NCBI RefSeq assembly: GCF_033958435.1
Contig: NC_134137.1
Coordinates: forward strand, 318,059,501-318,123,500
Direction: 5' to 3'
DNA from: Carettochelys insculpta
Lineage: Eukaryota; Chordata; Testudines; Carettochelyidae
DNA: 64,000 bases
Below the pieces are notes generated by a model. It worked only from the letters and a program-made list of their open reading frames with translations, ran no database searches and was not told the origin of the DNA. Every line of letters starts with the position of its first letter. The stretch's first letter is position 1. Below, in pieces: positions 23,625 to 34,775 of this stretch. Position numbers and translations under genes: made by a program.

Positions 23625-24827
23625 ATTTGTTGTATTTACTGGCTGTTTTGCATTAAATGTATAGTGAGCTTTTTCCCTTCACCTGCCTTTTACTGAACAC
23701 AAGAAATCCCTGTTGTTGCAAAAAGAACTTGAGAAGTACTCAAGATAAATTTTTGCAATCTCTAGCCTTTGGTGGGAAATCTTTTCTAGTCTTGACTTCA
23801 CTGAGAATTTGTACTTCCTTCACTATTAGATATGGCATCACAAATCATTACTGTGCCGTTTTGTGCTCCATTAGCACACTGACCTCCTAATGGATAGAAG
23901 TTTTCCTTTGATGTTTGAAGCTCATTAGTTTTCTACCAGGTTATTTATTTGGTTGTGCTGCTGCTTGGCATAAATGTTTAACCTGCAGTTCAAAGCCCCT
24001 GGTTTTAAAACCATACAGACTAAAGACTGATAGCTACCAAACTCTACTAATGAGATGACAGCTTTTGTCTTCATTCATCAAAAGTCCAAGACATTCCCTT
24101 TTGGGTTAACTGGGCAACTGTAACTTATTGGTAAACATAAGTTTAAGGATAAAGTGTTCAAATACAACAAGTTAAAAAAATGAAAGAAAGGTAAATTGGC
24201 TCCCTGTAGGGCAACTTGGCAAACCCAGCAAGAGTGAACTTCTACTCAGATCTCAGCTAAAACAACACTAGTCAGCACTTAATAAATTTATATCACATTT
24301 TATGTCTTTCTACACATCACTTGACGTTTTGTTGTCTGTCGGTGCTTTTAGAGATTTCCCTTGTTGGTAATGTTTCTGTGTTGCTACCAGGCCTAATTTG
24401 GCTCTCAGCAAAGCCTTTGAATTTTTTATAATAAAGTAATTTACAAATGCTAGTAGATAAATTAGCACTGCAAATGCAGTTAAATTGTATAATCACACAG
24501 ATTGATTTTGTGTTAGCCTTCAAGATGTATAGATACCTTGTGGCATCTCTGTCAAGGAAAGGCAATGAAAACTAAAGCCCTTCAAGTTCTCTAAAAAGAA
24601 GAGGGGAAAAGAACATATCAAGGGGACCAGGAAAAATAGAGCTGTCTTACTGAAATCACTGACAGTTTGCAAATGTTGAATATACAGATATCACTCAATG
24701 GTGGCATTTTTTCAAATGCCTACACTTTTGAATTACACAGACTATTCTCCCATACCAGACAAAATTTGGAGATACAAAGAGCCAGGGTTATTTCATTTAT
24801 TGTCTCTGATTAGTAAGGCAAAAAATA
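23625..24827. other. AT-rich intergenic DNA
   Basis: No gene or repeat terminus recognised. Confidence 0.5.
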
Positions 24828-24835
24828 ATTTAGAG

Positions 24836-25181
24836 TGGGGTTTCCCAAACTTTATGTAGTTGGAATCCAATATTTTTCAGTAGCTTTTTTGTGACTCAAA
24901 AATATAAACACATATTAAAAAAAAGAATGAAAAATGAATCAATTTCAACCTTTATTTATTCACAATAATAATAATAATAATAATAATAGTACATAAGAAT
25001 ATAAATTTTTATATAAAATATTAAAAGTGTCTAACTTATTGTTATTGCTTTAATTACACAGGAAAATATGAAATGTACCAAACTAATAGGATTGTGTATG
25101 ATAATTTGTATATTTTCTAAGGACTAGCTGCTTTTTCCAAGCACCGGTGCTGGGCCGTGGACCACACTTTGGGAAATGCTG
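24836..25181. mobile_element. Small hAT-type non-autonomous element
   Basis: Inverted ends TGGGGTTTCCCAAACTTT and CACACTTTGGGAAATGCTG. A perfect 8-bp target duplication ATTTAGAG at 24828-24835 and 25182-25189, diagnostic of hAT transposition. The interior is AT-rich with an (AAT)n run at 24963-24988 and no coding frame. Confidence 0.9.
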
Positions 25182-25189
25182 ATTTAGAG

Positions 25190-25673
25190 GTTAGTCACCT
25201 GAGCAGATTCGTTGCATTTTAGAGGCAGCACAGAAAGGGCTATGCTTCTAGAAATAAAAAAGGTCATGAGAGGATTAATGTGCTCATGAAGAGATATCCA
25301 AGAGCAACATGGAATACAAAACTATACTTAGAATGTCTGTTCTCATTTCTAGTGAGAAGCTGCAAAGTGTTGAGTTGGGATGAGTGCAGCCAAATGAGGT
25401 GCATAATTTGTTGCTATTGCGCCATTTCAGGGATAGATGTAATGGACTAACTGTAATTAATCCTAATAACCAGAACTTTGTTTCAGTTTCTTCCATCTAA
25501 CACTCAACAACCCTGAACCTGCAGCGACGCTTGTGAAGAACTCCACTGAAGTCAAGGAGTGGGATTCTGCCCATGCAGAGTTCTTTACGAGACTGACCCT
25601 TATATTGGCAATATTAATACCTTACATCACCCAAAGCTTTTTATACCCTAAGAATCCCAAGTTGTTTTCCAAA
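25190..25673. other. Intergenic DNA between two hAT elements
   Basis: Nothing recognised. Confidence 0.5.
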
Positions 25674-25681
25674 CTATCAAT

Positions 25682-26713
25682 CCGGGTGGCCAAACTGTGT
25701 TTTACGAGCCGCATGCAGCTCTTTCATTGTTAAACTGTGGTTCACACAGTCCCATTCTCTGCCTGTTGGAGGGGGTAGCTCAGGGATTCTGGCCTGCGTT
25801 GGGGGAGGAGCTAGGGGTTTCTGCCAGGGATGACTGGCAGCTGCTTAGAATAAGGGGACGTAAAGATTCATTGAGTCATGCTCTCTCAAGCACACACAAC
25901 CTTCTTACACTCTGCTGCTCCTTGCTGCAGCTCTCAGGTGTTACCTCCTCATGGTGACACAGCAGTGAAGATCTGGGAGCTGCAGTAACACACCATAGCC
26001 AGGGGTGATGTTGAAGTCGGGGGACAAAGAGTCACATGCGCCCCAAATGCTGTGTCAGGAGGGGCAAGGGGTAGCAGCTGTAAGAAAAAGCCACACTTTG
26101 TGGGCCCTGAGGAGCCCAGGGTGGCCTTGGTGACTTAGTACTGGCAGGAGGGGTTGCCTCCCCCACACTGATCGGCGAGGTGGGGGAAAAGCGAAGCAAT
26201 CCAGCCCCGGCCTGTTCCACTTCCTCAGCTCCCAGCCACCTTGCTCTGCTTCCTATTGCTGGTGAGTGCAGGGGTGGTTTCACCCCATCTGTCAAACCCC
26301 CTCCCCGAGTGACACTGGGTGGGGGACTAGCAGGAGGCCTGGCATTGACAGCAGGAATCAAGCCCCTGCCCTCACCAGTGACCAGAAGCAGGGTGACATG
26401 GCTGGAAGCCGGTGGAGCAATGTGACTGGGGCCTGATCACTCTGCTTCCCCCAGTGGCCACCAGTGAGTGTGAGAAGAGGGCTGGCTCCTGCTGCCGATC
26501 GGTGCTCTCCCCCATCTGTCACTCTTGCTGCCAATGCCAAACCCCCTGCTAATCCCCAAGGCTGCATTGGTCATGGGGAGTCTTGGCCTACTGGATAGAA
26601 ATGCTGAAAACTCTGTCCTCATAGGGCTGAAACCCCTAACCACAACAAGGGCATTTGAATGTCTGAATATTGTCATGTGCAGGTCAGAGGGTGAGGAAGT
26701 TTGATCACCCCTG
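25682..26713. mobile_element. hAT-type non-autonomous element of about 1 kb
   Basis: The left end CCGGGTGGCCAAACTGTG mirrors the right end AGTTTGATCACCCCTG. Flanks CTATCAAT (25674-25681) and CTGTAAAT (26714-26721) agree at 6 of 8 positions, a decayed 8-bp target duplication. The interior is GC-rich and repetitive, and I see no transposase. Confidence 0.75.
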
Positions 26714-26794
26714 CTGTAAATTATATTTTGTTTTCCTTGTACTCAGGGATAAGGGGCTGGCGACAAAGGCTTTTTGCCAGCGGAACCACATCTA

Positions 26795-27230
26795 GGCTGT
26801 GTCTACACGTGCCCCAAACTTCGAAATGGCCATGCAAATGGCCATTTCGAAGTTTACTAATGAAGCGCTGAAATGCATATTCAGCGCTTCATTAGCATGC
26901 GGGCGGCAGCCGCGCTTCGAAATTGACGCTCCTTGCCGCCGCGCGGCGCGTCCAGACGGGGCTCCTTTTCGAAAGGACGCCGCCTACTTCGAAGTCCCCT
27001 TATTCCCATGAGCTCATGGGAATAAGGGGACTTCGAAGTAGGCAGCATCCTTTCGAAAAGGAGCCCCGTCTGGACGTGCCGCGCGGCGGCAAGGAGCGTC
27101 AATTTCTAAGCGCGGCTGCCGCCCGCATGCTAATGAAGCGCTGAATATGCATTTCAGCGCTTCATTAGTAAACTTCGAAATGGCCATTTGCATGGCCATT
27201 TCGAAGTTTGGGGCACATGTAGACACAGCC
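26795..27230. mobile_element. Fold-back Harbinger MITE (family B)
   Basis: Ends GGCTGTGTCTACACGTGCCC and GGGCACATGTAGACACAGCC. Target duplication CTA at 26792-26794 and 27231-27233. It is almost entirely one inverted repeat centred near 27013 (CCCATGAGCTCATGGG). Confidence 0.92.
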
Positions 27231-27233
27231 CTA

Positions 27234-28707
27234 CACTGCTTCTTTTCTGCTGGAAATATGCAAATGAATCACATGAATATGTAAATGCACGACCATCTGC
27301 AATTTTGTGAACCCTCATTTGCATCGTGCTGCCAGCAGCTGGACTGAATCTAGATGCAGCCCAACAGAGGCAGTTACTGTTGGACTAATTTTCAGATGCT
27401 GGATAAGGACACAGAACAGCGTTCAACCTGTACATATGTGAAATGCACACGAAGTCCAACAGTTCAGTTTAGGCCACTGAAAGAAGTTCTGCAGCTTGGT
27501 ATCGTATTGTCTGAGAATAAAACTGTAAAGATTTTCCCTTGATAGTTTTGTAAACCCATGGAGGAAGAATGTAATGCACATATTCAATGACAACATAATG
27601 TAAGCTGGAAACACAAACACTTCAGGAACTTAGTGGACAAGCTCTTAGATCTAATAGAACGTTAATTCTATAGCTTGCTATTGAAGTGAACTGATGAATT
27701 CAAGATACTGTATACACACTTTGGCCAAGAAAACTTACAATTTAAATGGAAAAAATGTTGAGCAAATACTTGTACATTCCCACACTACTTTGTATTTTCT
27801 GTGGAGGCTTCCTATATAAGAACTGACCAGGTTCTATCTTCCTTAAAATGACAGCATTGGACATGACCAAAATATAAAGTTAGATGATGTAGGATATCTA
27901 AAATTCAATAGTTTTAGCTCATCTCAGTATCTTCCCAAACTATACTGTAAAATAAGTTTCTGTCTTAGGTGTGTTTACCATTAATAAAACTAGTAACATT
28001 TGCCACTCAGTTTATTTTTAGTCACAATGAACTTTGCCATTTTGACATAATAATGGACAATTTTCACATTTTCCCAAAATATAAATTAATTTATTTCAAT
28101 CTGAATGTGAGTATGAAGTTCATAGCTGAAAGGAAGACCACGCTTTTCCACAAAATTCTTAGAGTAGACTGTCATAAAGTACATACTTAGTAGTGGATAG
28201 AGATATCTTGGACACCATGCAACAATGCTAAATAAATTGTTTAAACAGCAGTATAATCTCCTCTTATGAAAGCTTTCCAGTGTCTATTATATCAAATAAT
28301 TATTTCAAATTAGCTAGAAAAGTCATTTTCCCTTTCTTCTGGAAGAGAGGAGAGGTGTAACGCTGTAAGAAGACAAAGCCAAAAAAAAAATCCAGAAAAT
28401 GAGAAAATAAGAAATAAGAAAAACATGTCAAATGAGAGGAAAAAAAGAGTAGAAGTACCAAAGTCCTCAAGGTATCCTTCGTACATGGAATAAAACAAAT
28501 TGGAGACAGTTGCAGAAACATTAGGGTTGTTCAGTTGCTACTGAAGTTCACACTGTTGCACAGAGGAGAATGTAAAGGTGGCATAAAGCCCAGTTTTGAG
28601 CTTCCTTGTTCCTGAGCACATATTTGCCTGAGATATCTGGAGTACTGCGACACTGAGACCTCATACTAGGGAGTGAAGTCACTGCTCTACAGCCTTGGCT
28701 GGGAGGC
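27234..28707. other. AT-rich intergenic DNA
   Basis: No gene or repeat terminus recognised. Confidence 0.5.
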
Positions 28708-28797
28708 AGCTGGCCTTTAGCTCATGCAGTAGAGCACAGGGCTCTAGCCCCTCTGATCACAGGCTCAATCCCTATTGCTAGCAACCTGGGTCTGTTG
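28708..28797 (+). mobile_element. tRNA-like SINE head
   Basis: An A-box-like TAGCTCATGCAGTAGAGC (about 28717) and a B-box-like GGCTCAATCCC (about 28762) are about 45 bp apart, as in a tRNA-derived pol III promoter. The D-stem and anticodon region (AGGGCTCTAGCCCC) resemble a tRNA, but the acceptor stem does not close, so it is not a tRNA gene. The MITE at 28798 abuts it. Confidence 0.65.
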
Positions 28798-29233
28798 GGC
28801 TACGTCTACACGTGCCCCAAACTTCGAAATGGCCATGCAAATGGCCATTTAGAAGTTTACTAATGAAGCGCTGAAATGCATATTCAGCGCTTCATTAGCA
28901 TGCGGGAGGCAGCAGCGCTTCGAAATTGACGCTCCTTGCCGCCGCGCGGCACGTCCAGACGGGGCTCCTTTTCGAAAGGGCCCCACCTATTTCGAAGTCC
29001 CCTTATTCCCATGAGTTCATGGGAATAAGGGGACTTCGAAGTAGGTGGCTTCCTTTCGAAAAGGAGCCCTGTCTGGTCGCGCCGCGCGGCGGCAAGGCGC
29101 ATCAATTTTGAAGCGCTGCTGCCGCCCGCATGCTAATGAAGCGCTGAATATGCATTTCAGCGCTTCATTAGTAAACTTTGAAATGGCCATTTGCATGGCC
29201 ATTTCGAAGTTTGGGGCACGTGTAGACACGGCC
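28798..29233. mobile_element. Fold-back Harbinger MITE (family B)
   Basis: Ends GGCTACGTCTACACGTGCC and GGCACGTGTAGACACGGCC. Target duplication TTG at 28795-28797 and 29234-29236. Very close to the copy at 26795-27230 along its whole length. Confidence 0.92.
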
Positions 29234-29887
29234 TTGGTGTTACATACCCCTAGGGCAACTTACAGCTGCATGTCAGTTACATCACCCTAGAAGTCAAAAC
29301 AGCATATTGGCCTCACAAGAGCACATGGGATCCTATACCATGTCCCTTTACTTCACTCAGTTGCCTGTGATCAGAGGCCCTGAAACTAGGGATACTGACT
29401 TAATGTAGTTTGCACCTCAGTAAGCAACTACAGCTTGGTTCAGTTACCCTCAGTGTGCCCATGATACAAATGTTCCAGCAGCTGGGAAGGAGATCTTTCA
29501 ACAGCAGTGACACTGCTATCAGTTGCCGTGGTCATCCAAGGGCTATTTACATGGCTTGAATACTCCAAGGCTTGTCACCTGGCTTCAGGTTCTCTCTGCA
29601 CTGGGTACACTGAGCAAACACTCTAAAAAATACAAAACGGGGGCCCTGGTCTCTTTTTTCAATGAGGAGCTTGTTTTACTCCTCTCCTGATTCCCCCCCT
29701 TTCAGATAACTACTTCCAGATAACTGTGAATGGCTGGCTAAATACAAAAGCAGCTTCCCCTCCCTTGGTGTTCACACCTCCAGATTGACTGCTGGTAGTA
29801 AGCCTCACCCTTGCTGACTGAGCTAACCTTGTTATCCCCACCCTTGCTCTGGCTTATTTATACCTGGCCCTGCAGATTTCCAAGACC

Positions 29888-29982
29888 AGCATCTGATGAA
29901 GTGAGTCTGTGCTCACGAAAGCTCATGCTCAAAACTTTTCTGTTAGTCTATAAGGTGCCACAGTACCCTTCGTTGCTGTTAC
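29888..29982 (+). mobile_element. SINE right-arm remnant
   Basis: CATCTGATGAAGTGAGTCTG, CTCACGAAAGCTCATGCTC and GTTAGTCTATAAGGTGCCAC match the right arm of the SINE at 44340-44547. The upstream GGCTTATTTATACCTGGCCC (about 29850) is probably part of a related longer form. Confidence 0.6.
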
Positions 29983-32900
29983 AGTTAACTACAGTGTCAA
30001 GTAACACTGAAGTTCTGGGAGGTTCTTTTATTATCTGGAACAGCAAACCATCAACTAGACCTAACCTGAAATCTGACCTTTGTCTCTGCGAAATGAACTC
30101 TCAAAGGAAAATAGTTAAACTTACCTTAATCTATCAGATATAACAGAATCCTATCAGGGGACTTGACTCTAACCAAGAAGCTTAGAAACTGGAGCCCTTT
30201 ATCTGTTTAGCCTATATATCAAAGTCACAGAACACTGTGTAGTGAAAGGCTAAAATGGAGGGCAGAATCTAGCTCAGACCCCTAGAGAATTTATTCATTT
30301 GAATAAAAACACATGCTACAATATGCCTACAATTACTATTGGGAAAACTGCGCAAATGTTACATCTTTTGAGATTCACATAACTATTTTGCTTTATTATT
30401 TTTCAAACCAAGCAACATGATGATTTAAAACACAGGTTTTTCTAATGAAGAATGATGACAGGACACCAGTGGAAGTCTTTTAAATTACGCTTAAGAAAGG
30501 GGTTTATCTTTCAGTCCCTGCAGCCCATGAAAGCTGCTGTCATTGGAATAAACATTTCTAGAAAATTCTCTGTCTTTTAGCATCCTGCTAGACAGATGCA
30601 AGTAACGCTTTAACTTTTAAATAGAAAACTGCAAGGAACATTTATCTGCTGAACCAAAGAAATTGTGCAGTTTGTATGACTGTAGTATATTGACCTTCCT
30701 GAAATTACATGGAAATATTGTTTTAATTCTCTTTTGGAATGTGCATGAGTTAATGATGTTTTGTTATTGCCAGTTTTTGTTATAGAAAATTTAGTATTAC
30801 CCTTTGATCATCAACCCTTTGATTATTGACTGTATGAATACAATAACTTTTATCTGCATGATGCATGAAGCATATTCTCCAATGTATATTGTGCATGATA
30901 CAGTACCAGAAAATACGGTATCTTGTTGACAGTAGGCTACAAAGGGCTAAGTATAAATTAAGCATTTACTGAATGGGAAAGAGCTAATTTAACGTACTTA
31001 CATTAAAATAAAACAGACTACTTTGTGTTGTATCTTTTGTGTAGAATTTTTTACTAGGATGATACAGAGACATTGTGCTGTTTTATTACATGCTGGTTCT
31101 TGAAGCTCAGTTCATTACCAGATTTCACAAAGAGTGACATTGGAGGTAAAAAACAGATGTGTTTTCTTTCTTATTAATTTTTGTCTTTTTTAGTCTTCCT
31201 ATGAATTGACCTAATTTGCCAGGCATGTAAGCAGCTTTGATAGTTTAATCCATGAAGAAATACGTAGTTAATGTTATCAAAAGCCCTCTATGGAGTATAA
31301 TTTTAGAGAAATAACAAAATAAAAAAAATATAATATAACAAGAGCCTAAACAGAACCTAGACGCTGAGGAGGTTAGAGTCAATAAGTCAGGTTAGTGTGT
31401 TCCAACTTCCAGGAAAGACAGGAAAGGGACCAGCAAATGGAGTAACAAAGAAAAAAGCTTATGTACTTGGCTGAAGATGATGGGGTGGGTTAACCAAGAG
31501 AGATGGATAACATCTAAATTTTCCAGTTTTTGTTGTTGTTATTTTTTGGTTTTTGTGTTTTGTTTTGTTTTGTTTCTTGCTGAATTCTGCACCACTCTCA
31601 AGTAGATATTTAAGATGTGAGGAAGGATAATTTGCTTTCATTAGAAAAAGGAGATGGATATTCAGTTTACGAAGATGCCATGAGATTAGCAATAGAAACC
31701 CAAGGATGGTGTTCTTGACACCAGAAGGGTATTGTTAGCTACCCAAAAGGGAGATCCTAGTTCATAATGATCAAGGGACAGAAAGCCATTAAGCAACATA
31801 TTTCAGACACTCACCTACTCTGCTTTTAAATCAGCTACAACCCCCACCCCACATATCCCAATTGATCATTTGATATCAGAGGAGTCCTCAGTCAGTGATC
31901 ACTAGATGTCAGGAAGTATCTGTTTACATCAATGAAACCTGAGATTTTCATAATGACGTGACTACAAGTGCACGATGAGACTTTAAGAAACAGACCACAT
32001 ATCACAAAACCTGTGATAAAATTGTGAGGTTGTCATTTAGCACAGTTGTGTGCTGACAATTAACCAGTGTTTAAAAAGCTGATTTAAATTCCAGGATAAT
32101 ACACTATAAAGGTGTCAGAGTATTATTCCAGGATGGAAAAAATATTTCCATTATGACACAGATATAAATACAAAAGTTAAGATTATTTAATTTACTATGA
32201 AAACAGCAGCAGGTATCTAGAGCTTCATTAATAAAAACTTGCTATTCCCTAACCAGCTTGCCCACTATGAACAGTTGTTCTGAATGAATATTTAATGCTG
32301 CAGGTGGCATTGCTTCCTGTGGAAATATCCTACTGCATCCCCTAGAGACTGTATTTAGTGAATGATCTAGCAACTGGATGGTTCATCCAAGTGTTAATGT
32401 ACTGGAGAATTATAAGAAAGGAGAAAAACCCCGTTCCTTATTTATCAACAGATCACTAACCTTCATTTTCTAAACAGTGAGGAGAATCCAGTACTGCTCT
32501 GAGTTTTCACATCAATACCATAATTCTAAGCATGGCCTGCTCTAAAATACGCTGATAGATGTTACCTTCCCCATTGTCCTTCTTCTCAGAAATGAACTCT
32601 AGAAATATAATTGACTGCTGCAATGGTGGACTTCTAAATACAAGCTGGGTATAGGACAGTCAGTACATTAGAGTTTGGGTAGTAGTCCAAGAGTTTGCTT
32701 TGTTTCTGCAAAAGAAGGCTTTGCTTCATCTCATTCAGTTAGAACAAAGTGTCTACCATCTGTCATGCATAAGATTATGGTTTATCGGTTGAACCCACTC
32801 AATCAAATCATACATGAGAGTGCTGTTGCATTCAATGGAATTTTGCATTTCTCACAGGTTCTCCCAAAAGGTGTATTGTTTTACCACAGACAAATCCTTT

Positions 32901-34490
32901 CCCTCTTCATATACAAAATGTGTACATTTTGTTTAGAACTGTACGTGAAATAAGCTTTATTATCTACCAGCATGCAGCTTGTGTTAGCAACCAAGACACT
33001 CCCTTGAATGCTTGGTGGAGAAGGGCACCTCAGGGCCATATTCTGGACTCCATTGTGAATACAGAATAATTTAAATATTTTATTTGGGGGTACCACAGAT
33101 ATGCATTAATAGAAGTGTAATCAGAATCAGGACATAAGAGTTAAATAATATTATTTTGGGAATATAACACCTACCACTGAAAGTGTCATATAAAATTCAG
33201 AGCCTTAGCTGTCTCTGGATAAAAAAATAGCACTTGTTCTTTGCAGTGTTAGCACAGTCCTCAAAAACATTTAGAATTATGCTGCAAAGACTGTCTTTTT
33301 TCTCACTTATTTTTGGTATTGCAGGACTATGTTTCAGGGTTTTATTGATTTCCATTCTGTCTGTGGTTGATTAAAGTTCCAGGAAGGTGTCAGGTGCATT
33401 AGTAGAGAACTGAACAGAAATATCAGTCTCAGGACAAAAACCAAACAAATTAAAAAAAAAACAAAAAAAACCCCTATGATTTTATCTAGTAATATATGTA
33501 CACAATAAACTGCACCACTAAAAGATAACAGCCACACAGGCTGGTTAACCGAATCTTTCACACACATCTTCTATGGCTCTTATTACAGGACTGTCAGAAA
33601 CTACTGGCAACCAATAAAACTGTGCCCCTTTAGTGAGAAAATTAATAGCCTCTTATTTTTTTAAAGTGATTTCATCTCCAGGTTACATGTTTTCCCCTTA
33701 TAAACTTGCAGCATGGAAAGTGCCTTCCTTAGTAATTGGTTTCTAGTTGATAGGAATCCCTTACTTATTATGGGTAACATGAGAATATAACAGTTAGTTA
33801 AGAGAAGACTCCACGAGAGAAATATTTTATCCTGGTCTTAGTCTCAGTATTGAGAGATTGTTAGGAAGCCTAACGCCTGCCATTTATTCCTTTACCAGCT
33901 GCATTTTTCTATTTTAATGGCTAATTTTCCACTTTTTCCTCAATTCCCTCCCCTCTATCAGCTTGTCTTGTCTTATAGCACACCATGAACATAGTATTCA
34001 CTGATAATGCTGAAACTATGTACCTGCCCAGCATATTGGCATCCTGAGAGATCACATCTAATCAGGGTGACTGCAACTCTCAGTCTGTTTGCAAGAATGC
34101 AGGATGATCCCTCCAAATAAGCAGTCACTGCCTAACCCACTAGAGCTCTTTATTTCTGAATAGATTCCCCATTATATAAATAGTGCGTGTGTCAATGAAA
34201 AATCTATATGAACATTTAAATTATCCCCTTCAGTATGAATTAATAAAATGCCTGCTCATATAGCTCCAAACCATCTTACATGAAACATACGAGTTTACTA
34301 ATATTAAATTGAAATTTAGTATTAAAGCAATTTAGTTTTAAAGTATTTAGCTATTAGGTGAATGTTGTGACGTGCTAAGGAGTTCACATGGTAATAATTC
34401 ACAGATTGTGTATGAACGCACTTCAAACATTCAGAAGCCTAAGTGTGAAGAAAGATATATGTGGTAAAGTGCAGTAAAGCATAATAGTCT
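29983..34490. other. Long AT-rich stretch without recognised features
   Basis: Only short poly-A and GTTT runs (31528-31575, 33447-33475) stand out. Open frames are at most about 90 codons, with no family resemblance. This is the most host-like sequence in the window and may be intronic or intergenic. Confidence 0.55.
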
Positions 34491-34775
34491 TTAATAATGT
34501 GGTCAACCCGGTGGTAGACACTTACCTGGAAGCTTCCAGAGCCTTCTAGAAGGACAGTATACTGGGTCCTATTGGGGATCCACGGAGTGGGCGGGCACAG
34601 CCACGCCTAAAAGGCCCCTCTTAGAGGGAGGGGGGACTCAAAAAAGGTCATGGCCCCAACAAAATGCGGGGGACAACTAAAGAAAAACAGGGACGGGAGT
34701 GGAGGTCAAAGGTTTAGAACGAGGGAACCAGAAGGGGACACCGAGCAGAGAACCCCGGACAGTCCCTCAAAGGTG

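Noticed and set aside
25697..26425. Open frames in the GC-rich hAT element as a transposase
   Set aside because: No hAT dimerisation or catalytic motif visible; the element appears non-autonomous.
28708..28797. Functional tRNA gene
   Set aside because: A- and B-box-like sequences are present but the acceptor stem does not pair and the B box deviates; better explained as a SINE head.
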